A DNA stretch of 64,000 bases from Trachelipus rathkii (GCA_015478945.1 JABUQX010002402.1:1-64000), one strand, 5' to 3'. Numbered from the stretch's first letter, positions 11,146 to 24,037 are shown. Notes: generated from the sequence alone by a model not told the origin. Program-made: numbers and translations.

Positions 11146-12650
11146 TATCTGCACTACAACAACGTAATGGTGGTGGTACGCGAGTGAGAAGTTCCCTCGA
11201 GAACCTACCGCTGCGGTACCTATAGAAAAGAGATAAAGCACCAACATCGCTCCACAAAGAGAAGTGGAAAAGTACAGAACAGTTTATTAAGGTCTTTGGC
11301 CTTTGATCACCCTATTCTAAAAAAAGCCGGGGAAGCCAAGAGAACCCCAGATATTGAGAGCAGTGTACTCCATACAAGTGGCGGATGAGGCCCTTGTATA
11401 GCTGGAGTAACTGAGAAGAGGAAAAAAAAAAGTCTCGCAGTCTAAACAAACTCCCAGTTTTTTTAGGCCGCCCTAGCAACCGTTGTGATGTGAGGTTCCA
11501 AGACATTTTTTTGTCTAGTTAAGGCCAAGGATGTTATATTGTCACAGGAAAGACGAGAAAACCGTCGAAAGAGATAGGCCAAGTTAGAAGGTGTCTTAGA
11601 GAGGAAGATTTTTAGAAGTGAGATTTTTTAAAAGAATTGAATTTCACAAGGTTGAGGAGACCCCACCGGAAATTCTATCCAGATCAGCGAGATAGAATCG
11701 GAAAGATTAAGACGAGAGACTCAATTCTAGAAGTAAAAGGGGAGCAGAATTGAAATGAGTTGAAGAATGAAGGGTCGAGTTATCAGCATATGAGAGGATA
11801 GAGTTATATGTGCAGGTGAGAAGATCATTAATGAAAAGTAGGAATAAAGTAGGAGATAAGACAGAACCCTGAGAACACTACTATTGACAGAAATGGAAAG
11901 AAGAAGTCACCCCCATCCAAACAGCCGATATTGGCAGCTTTGAAAGAAAACTAGACTAAGTAAGCAAATAGAAGGAGAAAACCCAAAGGAGGGAGCTTGG
12001 GGAGCAGTGACACGTGCCATACCCGGTCAAATTGTTTGGGATATTTCAAGCGCCACCACGCAAATCTCCCCGTAGTTCCTAAGCGCGGAAACCATAAATC
12101 AGTAGATAGGAAAGTATGCGACAGTAGACCTCGAGCGCCGAAAGCCATACCGGCGATCGAAAGAAAGGGAATGAAGATTCAGATGACTAAGAAATGAGAG
12201 AGTTGCAGATGGGTTTCAAAGTCTTAGATAGAATACAAGTGAGAGCTATAGGTCGATAGTTAGAAGGATCAGAGCGGCTTCCTTTATTCGGAACAGGTTG
12301 GACATGTGGGTGCTTCCAACACTGAGGGAAAGTGTTAGTTATTGAGACATAGAGAATATAGCTGAACGATGGGGAGGGGCCAGCACGAAAGCACACTCCC
12401 TCAAACAACGGGGAGGAATGCCATCCAGGCCCCCTTGCCTTCCTTAACGTTTCATAGATTTCAGGAGCCCATGCACCCGATCAAATGTAAATCACAGGCA
12501 AAGGCATAGGGACACTTGAGAGGAGAAGGAGGAGGATGAGGAATGCCATAATTGTCCAGGGTTGAGTTAGAGGGAAAATTAGGAGGCCGAAGAAGGATTT
12601 GGCCATTTTCCAGTTGGAGAATTCAACAGAACATAAGATGCGAATGAAGA
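11146..12650 (-). pseudogene. Second-lineage LINE reverse transcriptase fragment, right arm
   Basis: Mirror of the fragment at 7,980-9,500, read on the minus strand. Recognisable blocks are NTFPQCWKHPHVQPVPNKGSR (about 12,340), SDPSNYRPIALTCILSKTLK (about 12,230) and KKTGSLFRLRDFFFSSSQLLQLYKGLIR (about 11,380-11,460). Positions of stops and indels differ from the left copy (for example, motif A has become LKYPKQFDRVWHV), so the two arms are not simple identical copies. It is non-functional. Confidence 0.85.
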
Positions 12651-12653
<3 letters not shown>

Positions 12654-12710
<57 letters not shown>

Positions 12711-12740
12711 ATATATTATATATATATTAATATATATATA

Positions 12741-12784
<44 letters not shown>

Positions 12785-12899
12785 TAACAGGACTGCCGGA
12801 TATCCGGATAGTCCGGCTTTAAACTTCCAGCCGGATTATCTGGTATCCGGCTATCCGGCAATTCACTATCCGGCCCATCCCTAATATATAATATATATA

Positions 12900-12958
<59 letters not shown>

Positions 12959-12972
12959 TATATATATATTAT
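12654..12972. repeat. (TA)n tracts flanking a MITE, right arm
   Basis: Near-perfect TA repeats at 12,654-12,784 and 12,887-12,972 surround the CCGGATA element at 12,788-12,885, mirroring 7,671-7,979. Confidence 0.95.
12788..12885. mobile_element. Short CCGGATA-rich MITE (right arm copy)
   Basis: Starts CAGGACTGCCGGATATCC and ends GGCCCATCCCTA. The internal inverted GCCGGATA / TATCCGGC repeats match the left copy. Its less damaged ends (CAGGAC and the complement TAGGGATGGGCC) favour a hAT-like non-autonomous element. Confidence 0.5.
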
Positions 12973-15730
12973 TCTTCATCTACCTTTTTCTCCCCAAGAC
13001 TGGTGGTTAGGTGCGTAACAAGCATCAGAAAAGAAAAGGCAAGTAGAAGAATATGACAAAAAGTCGACAAAAGGAAAGCCCAGCCTTACCCCCCCCCCCT
13101 CTGTTCCATAATTAGTAAGGACTCGTCGCAGTCCGAAAATCCACCCCTATAGCTTCACGGGGCTGCGACGGACCCTCACTTATGGTAAATCATCAGTGTA
13201 AGGGTTCATCCCTTGGCCCAGGTGGCCACAACCATACCCCCTCACAAAAAACCCGCCATTCACTTATTTATGCTACCTTTATTCTCGCCTCTGCCAAACT
13301 CACATTTCTCTCCTTCAGAACATTCGTTTACTGACTCAATTGACTTTTTCTTCGATCTCCCAGCCCGTCGGTTTTCAACACACTATACATCTGCTTAAAA
13401 AACCGCGACTATCATTCATCCTTTTTCCACATGAACCAAACCATCTCAAATACTTTCATTTATTCTCCCGTTTACCCCTTTCTTCACACCACACAAGTTT
13501 CTCTCTATATGTTCATTCCTCATTTAATCAATTCTTCTCCCACCTAGCATGCCCCTGAAGATTAGTCCATCTGGAACACATTGAACTTTAATCTATACTT
13601 CTCTTATTTCCAGACCATAGTCTCACTTTTATTTTACAATAACACAGGTAACAACATTACCCTTGGAAGACCCTAGCGCACTAAAGCCTTAGTCCCTTTA
13701 ATTCACCAACGATTTAATTGCAACCAGCCACCTTCTTGCATTCACAACTTTCCTACTTTAAACTCTGCATCATCCGTTTCCTTCTCATCCAACATATACC
13801 CTAAATATTTAAACTCAGACACTTGTTCCAGCTGCTCACCATCTAACCATAACTTCACACTGAGGACTGTCCTCACTCACAACCAAACCTTACTCTCTTA
13901 TCTACGTTTACTTTTCAAACCCCTCCTTTTACACACCCTTGCCAAATCTTCTCTACCAATCCTTCTCAAACTCTTCAGATTCGCCACACAAAACCAAATC
14001 ATCCTCCACTCTAATACGTAGGGCACCCTCCACTCATCTCATCATTCTAACACCATTTTCCTGTCACGCCCACCTTCAATTCTTTCATAACCCATCCATA
14101 TACAAATTGAATAACCAAGGAGACATAACACACCCTGCCTCACTCCGCTATAATACTTAAACCAATCACTTTTGACCATTTATTCTTAACACACCACTCA
14201 TCACATACATACTTTGGATTCCATTCAGAAGCTTATTCACCAAACACTTATTATATCACTAACACCTGCCATAGACCTTCCCTATTAACCCTATCATACC
14301 CCTTTTGCAATCCAAAAAACCTAATACAATTTATTCTTCCTCTCTCTAATTTTCTCTATCATTTGCATTCAATGTAAAGATTTGATCCACACATTCTCTA
14401 CTACTCCTAACGCACCTTGTTTCGTCACCAATCAGTCCTTCAGTCACTCTGCGCACTCTTCGACCAAAACACCAGCATATACCTTCCCTACAAACACTCA
14501 AAAAACTAAATACCCTATAATTTCTAAAGTCCCCTTATCTCCCCTTACCCTTATATTAAAAGGTTACTATTACTGCTCTCCTCCAATCCCTCGAAAATAT
14601 ACCTCCATAAACGCTTTTATTACACAACTCCAAAATCCAATCAATCACCACTTGCCTCCGTTCTTGATCATTTCACCCAGTAATTTTTTTCTATACCTGC
14701 AGATTTACCATTCTTCAACTTTCTCCTCTACCCATTCCTCCTCTTTGATAATAACCTCATCCCAAAAATACCTATCCTGCTTGTACCATCAAACCCACCA
14801 CACAGTCATTATTCACCTATCTTACTGCCAATATTATCCAATTTTCAAAGTGCTTCTTTCCACACTCCACTCACATCCATTTCATCAATTACAAAAACAC
14901 CACCCTATTTATTATTCTAAGCAGGTTCCCCTTATTCTAATTCTTAACCTTTTGCGTTTCCTTCCAGAAGAGCTTTCTATTTCCTTGTAAGTTCCCCATT
15001 CATCCTCCTTCCAAACTGTTTCATTTGCCTCTTCTTTTTCTCTTACATATGCATCTTTTAGCATTCCTTTTTTCTCCTTATTTAATTCCAAGCACCTTTC
15101 TTTTGGAAACTTCATCTTTTGCTTTAGTTACATATCAACCACAACTTTCTTTTTAACTTTTAACCCGCTTGCATCACCTCTTTTCATTCCACCACTCACT
15201 GTTATCATTCTTACTTCCTACTTTTAGCACACCACATACTTCTTTTTTGCACTGCTAACAATTGCTTCCTTCATTGCTTCCAGATTATTCAGTTTCAACT
15301 TGTTCAATTCAACTTGATTACTTGCGAGTGTTCTACATACTTATCCTTATTACCTTGTTCACTAAACTTCTCACTCTTGATTTTACCCTCTTCCTTCCGT
15401 ATCACCTTCCTTTCCCTTCCAAGTCCCCACTAACTTATTTTTACATAGAACAACAAATGATCCGATAATCCCATTCTAAACCCCTCACTGATTTAACATC
15501 AGATACATACTTCAACATTTCCTTCTCACCCACACAAAATCAATCATAACTTTTATTTCTATACCACCTACCTACACCAACTCTAGGTATACTTATGGAT
15601 ACTCTTGTGTCTAAAGAAAGTATTACTTACACACCATACCTCTCCCCTCACAGAAATCAATTCACCTTCCTCAACCATTCTCATTTTCTCCAGACACCCC
15701 AAAAACCACCTGTTATACCATCCTTTTATT
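12973..15730 (-). pseudogene. LINE with reverse transcriptase, degenerate, right arm
   Basis: Mirror of 4,926-7,665 on the minus strand. Complementary traces of the RT blocks are present (for example the NCRNY/IGEEQGA region around 14,400-14,560 and the SGVRQG region near 14,120). Motif C is more damaged than in the left copy: the YADD codons read as a scrambled TAGAGTGGAGGATGAT at about 14,010. The 3' tail with the GTGCC-ACCTGGGC motif lies at about 13,130-13,230. The long plus-strand open frame at 14,382-14,990 is its antisense shadow. Confidence 0.82.
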
Positions 15731-15737
15731 ATACATA

Positions 15738-15744
15738 TGATATA

Positions 15745-15777
<33 letters not shown>

Positions 15778-15803
15778 ATATATTTATATATATATTATAT
15801 ATT

Positions 15804-15838
<35 letters not shown>

Positions 15839-15850
15839 CTGTATATATAA
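15738..15850. repeat. (TA)n microsatellite, right arm
   Basis: Imperfect TA/TTTATA tract, the mirror of 4,806-4,925. Confidence 0.95.
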
Positions 15851-16109
15851 AATCCGTATTAATAGTTAATATTTAGGCCTAGAAGGGGTATTGGTACTAC
15901 TGTATAATTTAAAACATCTTTTATATACATTAAAAAGAGGTATTTTTAAAAAAACAAAAAAAAACGTTTTCTTTTAAAAAAACGTGTTTTTTTTAAAAAA
16001 AAAAAAACAAATTAAAACACCGTTTTTTTTCACAACCCTATATATATGTACTTACAAATATTTACTTATACTTAACTATATACTATATATTTTTTTTTTA
16101 TATTACACG

Positions 16110-17935
16110 ATACCAATACTCACAATCAGTGGCGATTTCAAAAGTAGCGGACAAAAATAAATAAAGATTATATCAATAATTATATAAAGAAAAACAAAAA
16201 TTAAAATAAATTAAAAGTAAAACCCACCCTGGTCCTTTGCCTAACGCATTCCTTCAGGTGGGGCGCAGACACAGTACTTAAAATAGAGGGAAGATTGAAT
16301 ATGCGGGGAAAATTAAAAGAAGGCAGGAGTTTCCACAAAAATAGATGTGGCTGGAAAGAGGTACCATGACGAGTGATCCTTGAGTCTCGATTTTCACCAC
16401 AATTTTTTCATGAGAGACAAGCACCTCTTGTGTGTGTGTATCTAAATCATCTTCTGTATTACTACCCTTGAATACTTTAAAACATCTATGCTTTTCATTG
16501 ATAATTTTATCTCTTAATCTCCTATTCCACCAACAGGTTTTCTTCTTTGCCACCCTAATGGGTTTATCTTTAAACATACTGACTGAGTCATTCATTTAAA
16601 ATTTGCTTTTGGTCTGCTCACATTGATAAAACGTTTTTGGTCTTTAAACTCTTTATCCCAGTCAGTTATACTAAGCATGTCTCAAGATTTGGCAAAAATT
16701 GCCATTCGGAAATTCTAAGATCTTTTCCTTATTAGCTTGCAATTTGGGCAAAGATTATCACATTCATATTAAATCTAAATTAATTATTGGTCACAAAGTC
16801 CTAAATTCTCCAACTCTAATCTCATCCACCATTACTTTCATCGTTAGTTAATATTAAGCACTAATAGTGCATTGTGTCTTGTGCGGTTCATGGGACCATC
16901 TGCTCAAAAAGTTATCTAGTTATACAATTTATAAATACATGAACCTAATATGGTCCGTATATAACAAGGAATCCCATGAATGCCAAGAAAATTAAAATCA
17001 CCCATTATGACTATACCTTTTTTCTTTACTGTGGCATGCTGTCTCAATTTCCTTCACAATTTCCGCGTCTAATTCTACTCTGGCCAGGAGGTCTATAAAA
17101 TGCCCCTATTCTATTTGATTTATTTTTATTGCATAAGGACATGTACACACACACCCTCAAAAACAATATGATAAGTTTTTAAGTCAGTGATTAGTACTGA
17201 TTGAATATTTCTTTTAATATAAAGACGCCACCCCCCAACCCTTCTTCTCTATGCTGGTATAAATAAAGTGAATATCCATCTATTTCATATTCCTGAAAGG
17301 AGCTCTCCATAATTATTTTTCTTTAACTAATTGCCTCAGTTTATTGCAAATAATATATAGATTCCATTTATGATATAAACTAATGAGCCTCATCTTCATT
17401 TTTATTTCTAAGGCTATGAACATTTGTGTAAAAGCATTTGATTATTCAAAATGCTGTTATTTTTATTGCTATCATCATTATTTGAACCTGTAACAACACT
17501 AGTTTTATTTATCTCACCACTATAACAGTTACCATTGCTATTATTCATATCCAGATTTAGCTCATCATCCCCAACTTTACCTAGTTTTTTGCTAAACAAG
17601 TCTCCAAACTGGTACTGAAAAGCCCAACACCTTTACGACTCAAGTGAACTCCATCTGCTGCAAAAAGATCTTTATCCAGAAATTCTCTGCACAAATCCAA
17701 AACCCTAATATTTTCTGAAAAACAATTCCTAACCCTTTCATTTACACCTAAAGCCCTACTCCCCCATTCCTGACCTGCACCTAACCTAGGTAAAATCCCA
17801 GAAATCATGCACCTTCTTCCACTAGCTTTCATCTTCTGAATCAATCTCCTATAATCTGCTATTAATTCTTCTGACCTTCTATGTCCTATATCATTTGTAC
17901 CCACATGCACAATCACATTTGAATCAACATTGGTA
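16110..17935 (-). pseudogene. SGNH/GDSL-like plus endonuclease LINE fragment, right arm
   Basis: Mirror of 2,755-4,570. The minus-strand frame 17,916-17,581 is cleaner than its left counterpart and joins MIVHVGTNDIGHRR to the rest of the SGNH-like domain: VLDLCREFLDKDLFAADGVHLS, which holds the expected D-G-V-H-L catalytic-type block. The endonuclease region (17,500-16,600) has frameshifts, and its GDFNF block is readable near 17,010. The WWNRRLRDK segment is at about 16,530. RT is absent, as on the left. Confidence 0.85.
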
Positions 17936-18650
17936 ATTGTTTAGTATTACTGACTTGAGTTCACGTATATAGCTAGTATATTAAAATTATAAACATTTCA
18001 TTTACAAAAATGGTTTTAAAAAATTATTTTAAGTTTTTTTTACGGATTTGTGTATTTTACGAATCTATTTTAAAGAAAAATATAAAAAATAACATTCCGA
18101 AAATTTTAAATGGCTAATTTTCTCATTTTTTCAGGGATATCGCTTTCGATGCTTTGTTCCGATTTTTTATATATCGATTGCATTAATATTTTTCCGATAA
18201 TCAATAATTTTGAATGATTATCAACAATTCCATTGTTCTGTCAAATTTACGTTTATTAAAAACTGTAGTTAAACACAGAAAATCTATTTAATAAACCAAA
18301 TAAACCTGCAAACCCACAGTATACAGTAAATCTCCTAAGTTGGCCTAGGGTTAGGCTATCAAACTCTGGCCTATTCCAATATTAGTGCTAAATTAATTAT
18401 AAGAACTGACTTACTTAAAAAATAAATACACAAATTATTAACACCACTATTTATAATCCCCAAAAAATACAATACCTAGCAGACTTTATTGGACCTCCTG
18501 AGAGAGTTTGGATAGCAATTCTTAGGACAAATGGGTTTAGTTTTTTTTAGTGCATGATTTGGATCAACTGCCGGCAGATATAAAATCTAATATAATCAGG
18601 AACCTGATTGTTTATTTGTACTACTATTACTACCTGTATTGAAAGCCGCA

Positions 18651-18682
<32 letters not shown>

Positions 18683-18870
18683 GTGGGCTTATCCAACTTC
18701 CTCTTCTTGGAATTATTAAAAAGCCCAAAAGTTATTTATCATTCAATCATATATTGTGTATAATTTTTAGAACGATATTCAAATCACATTCGCGACACAT
18801 TCGCGAAAAAAAATTCGTCACAAACAAAATTACGCCACGGATCATATTTTATAAAGGACAGATATTTAGG
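17936..18870. other. AT-rich intergenic sequence, right arm
   Basis: Mirror of 1,812-2,754. Poly(T) lies at 18,655-18,682. No gene is seen. Confidence 0.6.
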
Positions 18871-19361
18871 ACAAATAAATAAATGATAATAAATTAATAA
18901 ATAATAAATGAATAATAAATTAGTAAAATAAATAATAAATACAATAAATTAAATAATAAATTAATAAATAAATAAATAATAAATAATAAAATAAATAATA
19001 AAATAAATAAATTAAATAGAAATTAATAAATAAATAAATAAGTAAATAAATAAATAAATAAATAATAAATTAATAAATAAATAAGTCAATTAAATAAACA
19101 TAAAATAAATAATAATAAATAAATAATAAATAAAAATATAAATGAATAGAATAAATAAATAAATAAAAAATAAATAAATAAAAATAAATCAAATAATAAA
19201 TTAAAAATAAATAATAAATAATTAAATAAACAATAAAATAAATAATAAAATAAATAAATAAATAAATAAATAATAAAATAAATAATAAAATAAATAAATA
19301 AACAAAAGAATAATAAAATAAATAATAAAATAAATAATAAAATAAATAATAATAATAAATT
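18871..19361. repeat. (TAAA)n/(TAA)n low-complexity tract
   Basis: Nearly continuous AAAT/AATA repeats abutting the outer MITE end at 19,362. The open frame on the minus strand is compositional. Confidence 0.92.
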
Positions 19362-19649
19362 CAGGGATGGCACGGAAAAAATCAATTGATTTTTTCAACT
19401 GATTTTTTCACTTGATATTTTGCTCCAAAAAATCATGATTTTTTGCTTGTTTTTAAATTTTTTGCTGTTTATAATTTTTCTATTTTTTGGATATTTAAGT
19501 AATTTAATTTCAATAGAAATAAAAAATTAGAATTATAATATCATAGCAAGGCTACTCTGTTTCAAATTTCTACACTTTAAAAACGTCAACAAAAGATCAT
19601 GTTTCAAACATGTTTCTTTTATTTCTGATGTAATATATTATCATTATTA

Positions 19650-19657
19650 CAAATAAC
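19650..19657. repeat. Target-site duplication, left (CAAATAAC)
   Basis: Identical to the 8 bp at 24,631-24,638; it directly abuts the CAGAGCTGGGC terminus. Confidence 0.92.
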
Positions 19658-19810
19658 CAGAGCTGGGCGCGGCTATAATTTTTCGAGGTCCGTCATCGGC
19701 TATTCGGCTTTGCCACCTAACTAGTGCGTCGTCGGCTATCCGACTGCATTTTTGAAAACCTCAGTGCGGCATTAACTATGCGGCTATTCGGCTATCCTAC
19801 GGCGATACCG
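19658..19810. promoter_or_regulatory. hAT terminus with subterminal repeat array (3' end)
   Basis: After the terminal repeat come several copies of TCGGCTATTCGGC / CGGCTATCC in both orientations within 150 bp. Repeated short motifs just inside the ends are the usual binding sites of hAT transposases, so this is the likely recognition region. Confidence 0.6.
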
Positions 19811-19946
19811 TTAAATTACAAAGTAAACTTTTGCGCGATAACGAAAGCATGCCTTTACATTTTAAACCTTTTATAAGATAGTAAAACAGATTTATTTAAT
19901 TTTTTTATTAAATGTTAACTACATAAATAGTTAAATACTTTCATAG

Positions 19947-22900
19947 CTATAGGTCCTCTTCCTCCTCCATGTCCTCCTGGCTAATCACTTCCTGCAGGAG
20001 GTCCATATTTCCTTTGAGGAAAAGAAGGTCCTCAAACCTTTCCTCCTTCAAGGACGATCTCTTGGCCCTGAGGATGTCCCCACCCGCGCTGAAGCACCTC
20101 TCCACAGCTGCTGAACTAGGAATGGGGGTATTATATTTTATAAATAGATCTATCCATATCTCCCTATGCTGGTTGGGGAAACAGGAACAGCTCGGATCTT
20201 CTTGAGAGGGCACCCACTCCTCCATGGACTTTCGTATGACGATTTCCACATCCTGTTGCTGGCTTGCTCTGCGTACCAATACTCTAGAAAACAATTTACT
20301 GAATAGGAGTGCGTCTGAATTGTGGGGTTCTTTTTCTGTTGGCTGGCCAAGCTGACGCTGCTGCTGTTTCTCAGTGGGTTTGATGGAGTCCCCTATCTTC
20401 CGGGTAATCCTGTCCCCGATCTCCTCCACCATGTCAGGTGCAATGCTTTCTAGGGCCTTAAGGGTGAAGGAGGGGTGAAGGGCAGTGGCCATAAGGAGAT
20501 CCCTATTCTGAAAGAGGTGGCCAAACCTCTTTTCATAGCCACTGAGGAGGGCCTGTACTAGTGGCCTTGCATACACAAGATGAATATTTTCACTCTTCTC
20601 CTCAAGGCTGGTCTTCATCAACCAAAGTTGGGGTAGGAGGGTGCCCATGTATGCCCTTTTCTCCCCCTGAAGCATATCAAGACACTGCGCCACAGGCTGC
20701 ATGACCAATGTGTACTCGTTCATGACCTGAAAGAGTGAAAATTAATATATTGCTTAGTTACGTAAGCATAATTGATTATTAATAAAAATACGGGAGCACG
20801 AGAGCGAGGTATCTGTATGGAATAGGGCGAATAGATCAAGAGTGAGGGTTGTACAGATGGACAATCTGAGGGCGTTCTTGGCAGTTAGGAGATTGGATAA
20901 GATGAGGAACGAGTTTATCATGGAAGCGTGTCTTGCGGGTAAGGGAAAAGACTGCCAAATTTGATGAGGATTTTGTAAGATGGTTTGGACATGTGGAGAA
21001 GGTGGAGAACACCATATTGGTTAAGAAAGTGTATAAGAGCACATGTGAGAGTGTTTTGCCTGTCGGACGACCGGAAAAAAAGGTGGATATATTCAGTTAG
21101 AGATTGTTTACGAAGTAGCGATATGAGTGTTGGGCAAGCAAGAGCGATGGTACAGGTACAGAACAGGGATTAATGGAGGGGGTTTGGGTTTGTGAGGAGA
21201 TTTATAATTTAATAAATTTATTAAATTATAAATAAAAATATTAAAAGAGCAATTGCTACTTTAAAAATACTTTATATTTACCTCGACGTCTACCTCTGTG
21301 AGAGGGGAACCTCCCTTGGGCTGCTTGATGAGGATGGTGTTTATGGCATCCATTTGGTTTTCGACCCTTAAAACCTCCAGAAGGACCATCACACTATCAT
21401 ATAGGGAGTTCCATCTGCAGAAATAAATATAACTTTATATAAAATATCAAAAACTTATAAAATGAACTTGTCTATAATTAATCGGCAACAATTTCTTACG
21501 CTAAATTTCTTTTTTTAATAGTAACTACTACTACCTTGTCACCACAGGAGTCTTCAGTTTTCTTTTGGCGACAATCTTGATCTGGTTGGCCACCACTGGG
21601 GCCCTGTTCTGAAGGTTCCACAGGGCCTGGATCTTAGCTATGGTCCTCCTCCACTGTGAGCCCCCCTTGCTCCAGCCCTGTATATCACTCACATCTGTTG
21701 TCGCCAACAGATTGAGTGTGTGAGCACTGAAACAATAAGATATTTAATTCAAGAAATTCAAAGATTATTAGTTAAATCTTAAATGACAAATCTTTATTTG
21801 TTAATACTTATTACTTAATAATATTATTAATATATATTAGTAGCATTTAGCACTAGTTTTCGCGAATTCTAAGTACCTGCAGCGGTGTTGAGGCGGCAGA
21901 CTTGGGTTGTCACCCTCAGCCCTCAGGAGCTCCTGGAGATCCACAATCTCCAAGTCAGGATAATCAGGGTCCATAGGAAGGTTCTCCTGGTCCTGGTTGG
22001 ACTCACCAAAGGCGTTGAAGGCTGCCACGTAGTTGGTGCCATTGTCCGTAGTGGTGGCCTTCACCTTACCGTGGATGCTAAACTCATGATGAATCTCTGT
22101 GATTAGTTTCCCCAGTAACTGGTGAGTTTGCCTTTCCTAAAGACAATAATTTTATTGTTTTAGTCTGTAAATTAAATAATATTTACACCTCATATGTTCT
22201 TATGGTTATGAGACTAAGGTATAAAATGACAAAATTTAACTTTTTAATTTTCTTACCTTCACCTCCCTGACCGCCAAAGTTGCATGGCACCTTTTGAGGT
22301 TGACCCTGTCAATCCAGTGGACTGTCATTCCCAAGAAGGACCTATTGTGGGCGGTCCAACTGTCGGCTGTAGTGGCCACCCACTTCTGGTGGAAGAGGTT
22401 GTTTATCAGTCGAGTCTTCCCCTTTTGCATCAGCTTTTCAATATCCCTGCTCAAAGTCCTCCTTGAGGTGGGATGAAACTCGGGATTAATGAGGTAAAAC
22501 ATCTCCTTCGTGTAAGGATCATCAGCTAAATCCAGTGGCATCATTGAATGAATGAACCACCTAATGATGAAAAAGTAATTAAGTTAATAAATCAATATAT
22601 TTTAAATTTTTAATAAAAATATTTTTAAAACGTGAAGACGCTAAGTCGCTCATATACCTATTTAAAAAAAATTGAGTTCAATTAAAATAACTAATATTAT
22701 GTTTCTGAATTTTTTCACCTGGTGTAACCTTGTCTTGCTCTCTGCTGGCTGAACTTTGACCTGAAGCTCTCATCCAGAGACATCTGACGCTTGCGAGACT
22801 CACTCTCCCTTGAACTGGAGCGACCGCGCTTGCTAAGCCCTTCAATGGCTGCAGAGAGGTGAGGGAGAAGGTCATTGTGCATCTGGTATATAAAAATAAT

Positions 22901-23581
22901 ACAAACTTTAATTACAAATTTTTTAATTTTCTTTGATAACATTTGTATAAAGTATCAAGACTTTATACAAGAGTGTTTAAATCTTGATAACTAATTAACT
23001 AGCAACACCAGTTAGTTGTTGTGATCTTATCTAAATTATTTAATTAATAATTATTTAAACTTACATGCTTGTAATGCTGCTTGAGGTGGGACCTTGTCTG
23101 GGTGCTGTAGGAAAGCCCCTTCTTCCCTTTGCAGGCAGGATGTTTACACTTGGCAACACCAGTGTGAATCTTCCTAAGAGACACCCCATCAACTTTCTCA
23201 TCAGTCCTCAAAAATTTTTCAAAGATGAAGAAACTGAAATAAATAGAAGTTTTTAATTTTTTTGAATTTGACTATTGTAATTTCATATTTAAATGTTCAA
23301 TCATGAAAAAATTCAAAAAAAGTTAATTTACTAGATTTTATTTAAAGATTTAATTTGGTTACTTTATAGTCTTTACTCTTTACTATGCTCTTTAGTCTTT
23401 AGTCTTTAGTCTTTACTATAGCATGGAGGCGAGTTTCTTACCTCTCAAGAGTGAGCAAATAGCTTTTCAACTCTTTGACGGCATCCTCGTTGCCCTCTTG
23501 GCCTTGGTTTCCAGGATCCCTCGTCTCCTCACAATCAAGGGTTACAGTGACAGGATCAGTAAGAGATCTTTGGCTGTCCAT
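19947..23581 (-). CDS. hAT-family transposase with BED zinc finger, eight exons, apparently intact
   Basis: Predicted exons (minus strand): 23,581-23,442; 23,233-23,065; 22,882-22,719; 22,560-22,257; 22,136-21,877; 21,726-21,535; 21,414-21,282; 20,726-19,947. All introns are GT-AG and the joined frame is open for 713 codons plus TAG. A BED finger spans about residues 74-103 (C76, C81, H96, H100/H103). The first catalytic aspartate is D224 in ATTADSWTAHN, the second D290 in TTTDNGTNY. RCSAHTLNLL (about 344-353) gives the C-x2-H motif, TRWNSLYDSV (from 409) the RW motif, and SSAAVERCFS the glutamate E663 within the C-terminal dimerisation domain. The open frame extends to 23,674 without an ATG, so an upstream exon is possible. 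It would cut and rejoin DNA at the element's ends. Confidence 0.9.
20790..21200 (+). mobile_element. LINE 3' fragment inside the last hAT intron
   Basis: On the plus strand, opposite to the transposase, broken frames read RVRVVQMDNLRAFLAVRRLDK (20,839 onward), FVRWFGHVEK (about 20,970), VYKSTCESVLPVGRP (21,030) and KRWIYSVRDCLR (21,079). This is the C-terminal tail that follows the RT in the same LINE lineage as 4,926-7,665. It is 5'-truncated, as is common for LINE insertions. It lies wholly between exon 8 (20,726) and exon 7 (21,282), so the transposase exons are untouched. Confidence 0.8.
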
Positions 23582-23756
23582 GTCACAGCTCTCATTTAAA
23601 ATGGGAGAGCTGCTCCTTAAGCTACTACTGGCAGCGGCTGAACTGTCTCCAGAAACACCTCTGGTCCTAGTCACAAACTTATCAATTTATTTAATTTTTC
23701 ATAAATTTTATGTTTTATACTTTATACAAATTATTTAATAAATTTTGATCTGATAA

Positions 23757-23840
23757 ATTACTAAATCTAATTAATATATATAAATATATACTAATAAATA
23801 TAAATATATATATATTATACTATATGATTATATTATATAC

Positions 23841-23871
<31 letters not shown>

Positions 23872-23955
23872 TATATATAATAATATAATAATATATTATA
23901 TATATATATATATATATAATATATATTATATTAAATATATATATTTATATATATA

Positions 23956-24037
<82 letters not shown>

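Larger units (their letters stand above)
1..20690. repeat. Giant inverted repeat (palindrome), about 10.3 kb per arm
   Basis: Every block on the left reappears reverse-complemented on the right in mirrored order. The hAT exon at 1-707 matches 20,653-19,947; the endonuclease LINE at 2,755-4,560 matches 17,935-16,110; the RT LINE at 5,000-7,660 matches 15,720-12,985; the MITE at 7,764-7,852 matches 12,885-12,788; and the second RT LINE at 7,981-9,500 matches 12,640-11,145. The fold lies at about 10,345, where TACCACAATTAAATTA (from 10,321) pairs with its complement ending at 10,370. The 224 residues encoded at the outer end are identical in both arms, but inner portions differ by many substitutions and indels. 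Whether this is real or a fold-back read or assembly artefact cannot be settled from one sequence. Confidence 0.93.

Noticed and set aside
14382..14990. 202-codon plus-strand open frame, the longest unbroken frame apart from the transposase exon
   Set aside because: It is the antisense strand of the degenerate LINE reverse transcriptase; the sense strand gives recognisable RT motifs.
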